DNA of 7,653 bases from Thermotogae bacterium (GTDB taxonomy: Bacteria > Thermotogota > Thermotogae > Thermotogales > DSM-5069). Made by a program: the position numbers and the translations under genes. The DNA lies in assembly GCA_003641785.1 (NCBI GenBank), contig QNAO01000038.1:1-7653 (forward strand). Reading direction: 5' to 3'. The notes beneath the pieces are model-generated. The model had not been told where the DNA came from. It saw only the letters and a program-made list of their open reading frames with translations, and did no database searches. Positions 6,364-7,653 of this stretch are shown piece after piece (position 1 is the first letter of the stretch; the number at the start of each line of letters is the position of its first letter).

Positions 6364-7380
6364 ATGAAGAAAGAAGAAAAACTTATGATGAACCTCATTC
6401 AAGAAAAGAGGAGAAACTTTAGAAGAAACTCAACGAAAAACATATTTGAGAGGCTCACTTATATCTTTCCGAATGACGTTGCGCCAAAGAACTATCGCAG
6501 AAACCCAGTGGCGGTTTTCAATCCAGGAGCATTTATAGAAGGAAAGGAACTTCACGTATTTCCAAGGTTGATTTTTGATTACTACAAGTACGTGTCTGCT
6601 GTGGGTCATTTCGTTGTAAACGTGGAAGATCTTCTGGACAATGCCATCCGGCTGCCAATAGAAACAGAAATAGTTCTCTGGCCTTCCAACCTACAAGAGT
6701 TTCTGGGCTGTGAAGACCCTCGAGTGTTCTATGAAAACGATTCGATAAAGATGCTATACACAGGAAAGGGCTACAAAAAATGGAGCCAAGAAGGAAGTCC
6801 CCATACAGATTTTCTTGCTTATGCCAAACTCAATAAGGAGTACACAGTTTTAGAAAAAACATACCTTTCTATAAAAGACAACGGTGAAGAATTTTTCCCG
6901 GTATCCATGAAGGATAGCTCTTTTTTATCCGATTGCCATATTCTAACAAGAATAGATGTCGAGGGCTTGCGCACGTGTTGGAAGGGGCAGGTAATTGGAT
7001 CCTCGATACCCCTTGAGAGTTTAGAACCTGTTTTCTTTCCCGAAGAATGGGAGACAAAAGTTGGTTGGTCAACAAATGCTTTGAGAATGGAAAATGAGTT
7101 TCTGATTGGTTGGCATGCCGTCTTGAAGGAAGACCTGTCATATAAGAATGGGTTGGCTCTTGTAAGCAAAGAGGGAGATCTTTTGGCTTCAACAGACTAT
7201 GTTCTCTCTCCCAGAGGTTTGATAGAGGAGTACGGTGACAGAGCATTCGTGATATTCGGATGCGGATTGGTAATGTATAAGGATTTGCTAATCTGGATAG
7301 GTGGGGTTTCAGATTACGCAATAGGATTCTTTGCTGCAAAAAAGAGGGAAATTTTTTCACATTTGAGAGCTCCGTGTTAG
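6364..7380 (+). CDS. Divergent GH130-type glycosidase/phosphorylase
   Basis: This 338-residue protein is a second, distant GH130-type propeller. Supporting blocks are RRNPVAVFNPGAF (45-57), VFPRLIFDYYKYVSAVG (65-81), the catalytic loop FLGCEDPRVF (113-122; Asp 118 the expected acid), VGWSTNALR (233-241), IGWHAV (248-253), YKNGLALVS (260-268) and VIFGCGLVMYKDLLIWIGG (296-314), aligning by eye with the later blades of GH130. It has about 45 charged residues before the first propeller motif, more than its neighbour. His 251 falls where phosphorylases carry the YHG histidine. It resembles the predicted-glycosylase branch first named from archaeal PH1107-like proteins more than the classical mannosylglucose phosphorylases. 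It follows the first GH130-type gene after 15 bases, so the two probably act in sequence or on different bonds of one substrate. There is no signal peptide. Exact activity is unknown. Confidence 0.78.
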   Translation: MKKEEKLMMNLIQEKRRNFRRNSTKNIFERLTYIFPNDVAPKNYRRNPVAVFNPGAFIEGKELHVFPRLIFDYYKYVSAVGHFVVNVEDLLDNAIRLPIETEIVLWPSNLQEFLGCEDPRVFYENDSIKMLYTGKGYKKWSQEGSPHTDFLAYAKLNKEYTVLEKTYLSIKDNGEEFFPVSMKDSSFLSDCHILTRIDVEGLRTCWKGQVIGSSIPLESLEPVFFPEEWETKVGWSTNALRMENEFLIGWHAVLKEDLSYKNGLALVSKEGDLLASTDYVLSPRGLIEEYGDRAFVIFGCGLVMYKDLLIWIGGVSDYAIGFFAAKKREIFSHLRAPC

Positions 7381-7490
7381 CCAAAGCTGTGCCTGCAGAA
7401 CAACTCTGAATCTCTGATCATAAATCCACGAAGCATGTAGGCATCCCATCTTTCTCTGTCTGCATATCTGTCTGCTGTTATGGAAGGAAT
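7377..7490 (-). pseudogene. Possible 3' remnant of a convergent reading frame (weak)
   Basis: On the minus strand a 37-codon open stretch, bounded upstream by a TAG (7491-7493) and ending in TAA (7377-7379), has a protein-like composition: it contains TADRYADRERWDAYMLRG and ends RDSELFCRHSFG. The stop overlaps the end of the second GH130-type gene. It has no visible start and no known family was recognised. It could be a decayed gene end or a chance open frame; 37 codons is within chance. Confidence 0.15.
7455..7475. repeat. Short tandem repeat TCTGTCTGC x2
   Basis: Two exact 9-base copies start at 7455 and 7467 with ATA between them, a 12-base period. On the minus strand this reads as a repeated ADR(Y/E)-type peptide in the weak remnant frame. 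Confidence 0.6.
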
Positions 7491-7537
7491 CTAACCTTTT
7501 CAGACAAAAGTATCACAAAAACCTCTCTACATCCGCG

Positions 7538-7568
7538 TTTCACTGACCGATATTCTGATTTCACTCAC
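7538..7568. repeat. Direct repeat TTTCACTSAC x2, 21-base period
   Basis: TTTCACTGAC (7538-7547) and TTTCACTCAC (7559-7568) match at 9 of 10 bases. The 21-base spacing places them on the same face of the DNA helix, as expected for a tandem regulator site, but nothing else supports that role. Confidence 0.45.
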
Positions 7569-7578
7569 TAAGTTTAAG

Positions 7579-7640
7579 GCGCAAAGTGGCGAAAATCTGC
7601 GAAAGCTAATTTAAGAAGAGATTTGTCGCAGAAAATGCGC
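7579..7640. repeat. Interrupted inverted repeat GCGCA...TCTGCGA / TCGCAGA...TGCGC
   Basis: The left arm has GCGCA (7579-7583) and TCTGCGA (7596-7602); the right arm has TCGCAGA (7626-7632) and TGCGC (7636-7640), their exact complements in reverse order. The left arm is longer, with 12 bases between its two parts against 3 in the right. Within the left arm GCGAAA occurs twice at a 10-base interval (7589, 7599). It could be an extended stem-loop or a binding site. Confidence 0.4.
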
Positions 7641-7653
7641 TCTTATCCGCTTA

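Larger units (their letters stand above)
7381..7653. other. Repeat-containing intergenic tail, no convincing gene
   Basis: The last 273 bases hold no credible reading frame on the + strand and no intrinsic terminator for the operon: no GC-rich stem followed by a T-run was seen. They contain the direct and inverted repeats listed separately. The sequence may be an operon boundary or the upstream region of a gene beyond the window. No CRISPR repeat, tRNA or rRNA was seen. Confidence 0.6.

Noticed and set aside
6869..7384. 171-codon open frame on the minus strand opposite the second GH130-type gene
   Set aside because: It lies almost wholly antisense to a gene with clear family motifs, shows no recognisable domain and has no ribosome site; its openness is explained by the opposing coding frame.
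7381..7653. CRISPR array or leader in the repeat-rich tail
   Set aside because: The repeats are short (7-10 bases), inconsistent in spacing and occur only twice each; no 24-37 base direct repeat with spacers is present.

Overview
The window is one side of a catabolic operon read entirely on the + strand: a complete Opp/Dpp-type ABC importer followed by two glycoside hydrolase family 130 (GH130)-type enzymes. The organism looks like a member of the Thermotogota (Thermotoga, Pseudothermotoga or Mesotoga-like). This is inferred from the tight gene packing, strong Shine-Dalgarno sites, frequent TTG and GTG starts, AGA/AGG and ATA codon use, and a family-5 binding-protein transporter sitting next to sugar enzymes, which is a hallmark arrangement of that phylum. 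No 16S rRNA or other taxonomic marker is present, so this remains a hypothesis.

Layout. 1-1233: C-terminal part of a family-5 extracellular solute-binding protein; its start lies left of the window. 1248-1279: a strong 13-bp hairpin between the binding protein and the membrane components. 1307-2290 and 2283-3179: the two permeases (DppB-like, DppC-like), overlapping by 8 bases. 3193-4179 and 4180-5181: the two ATPases (DppD-like, DppF-like), directly abutting, each with a C-terminal four-cysteine signature. 5157-5366: an unrecognised 69-residue protein with two predicted membrane helices, overlapping the second ATPase gene and preceded by an excellent ribosome binding site. 5428-6348 and 6364-7380: two divergent GH130-type five-bladed beta-propeller enzymes, both with the GCEDPR catalytic motif. 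7381-7653: a 273-base tail without a convincing gene but with several short direct and inverted repeats.

How they would work together: the binding protein captures an oligosaccharide outside the membrane, the permease/ATPase complex imports it, and the two GH130-type enzymes, neither of which has a signal peptide, cleave it in the cytoplasm by phosphorolysis or hydrolysis. Family-5 importers of Thermotogota often carry oligosaccharides instead of peptides, and characterised GH130 enzymes act on beta-mannosides, so a mannoside (beta-1,4 or beta-1,2) is the best guess. The exact substrate cannot be read from the sequence.

The least explained parts are the small membrane protein inserted between transporter and enzymes, the divergence between the two GH130 active sites (Asn versus His at a position expected to be near phosphate), the hairpin at 1248-1279, and the repeat-rich tail.
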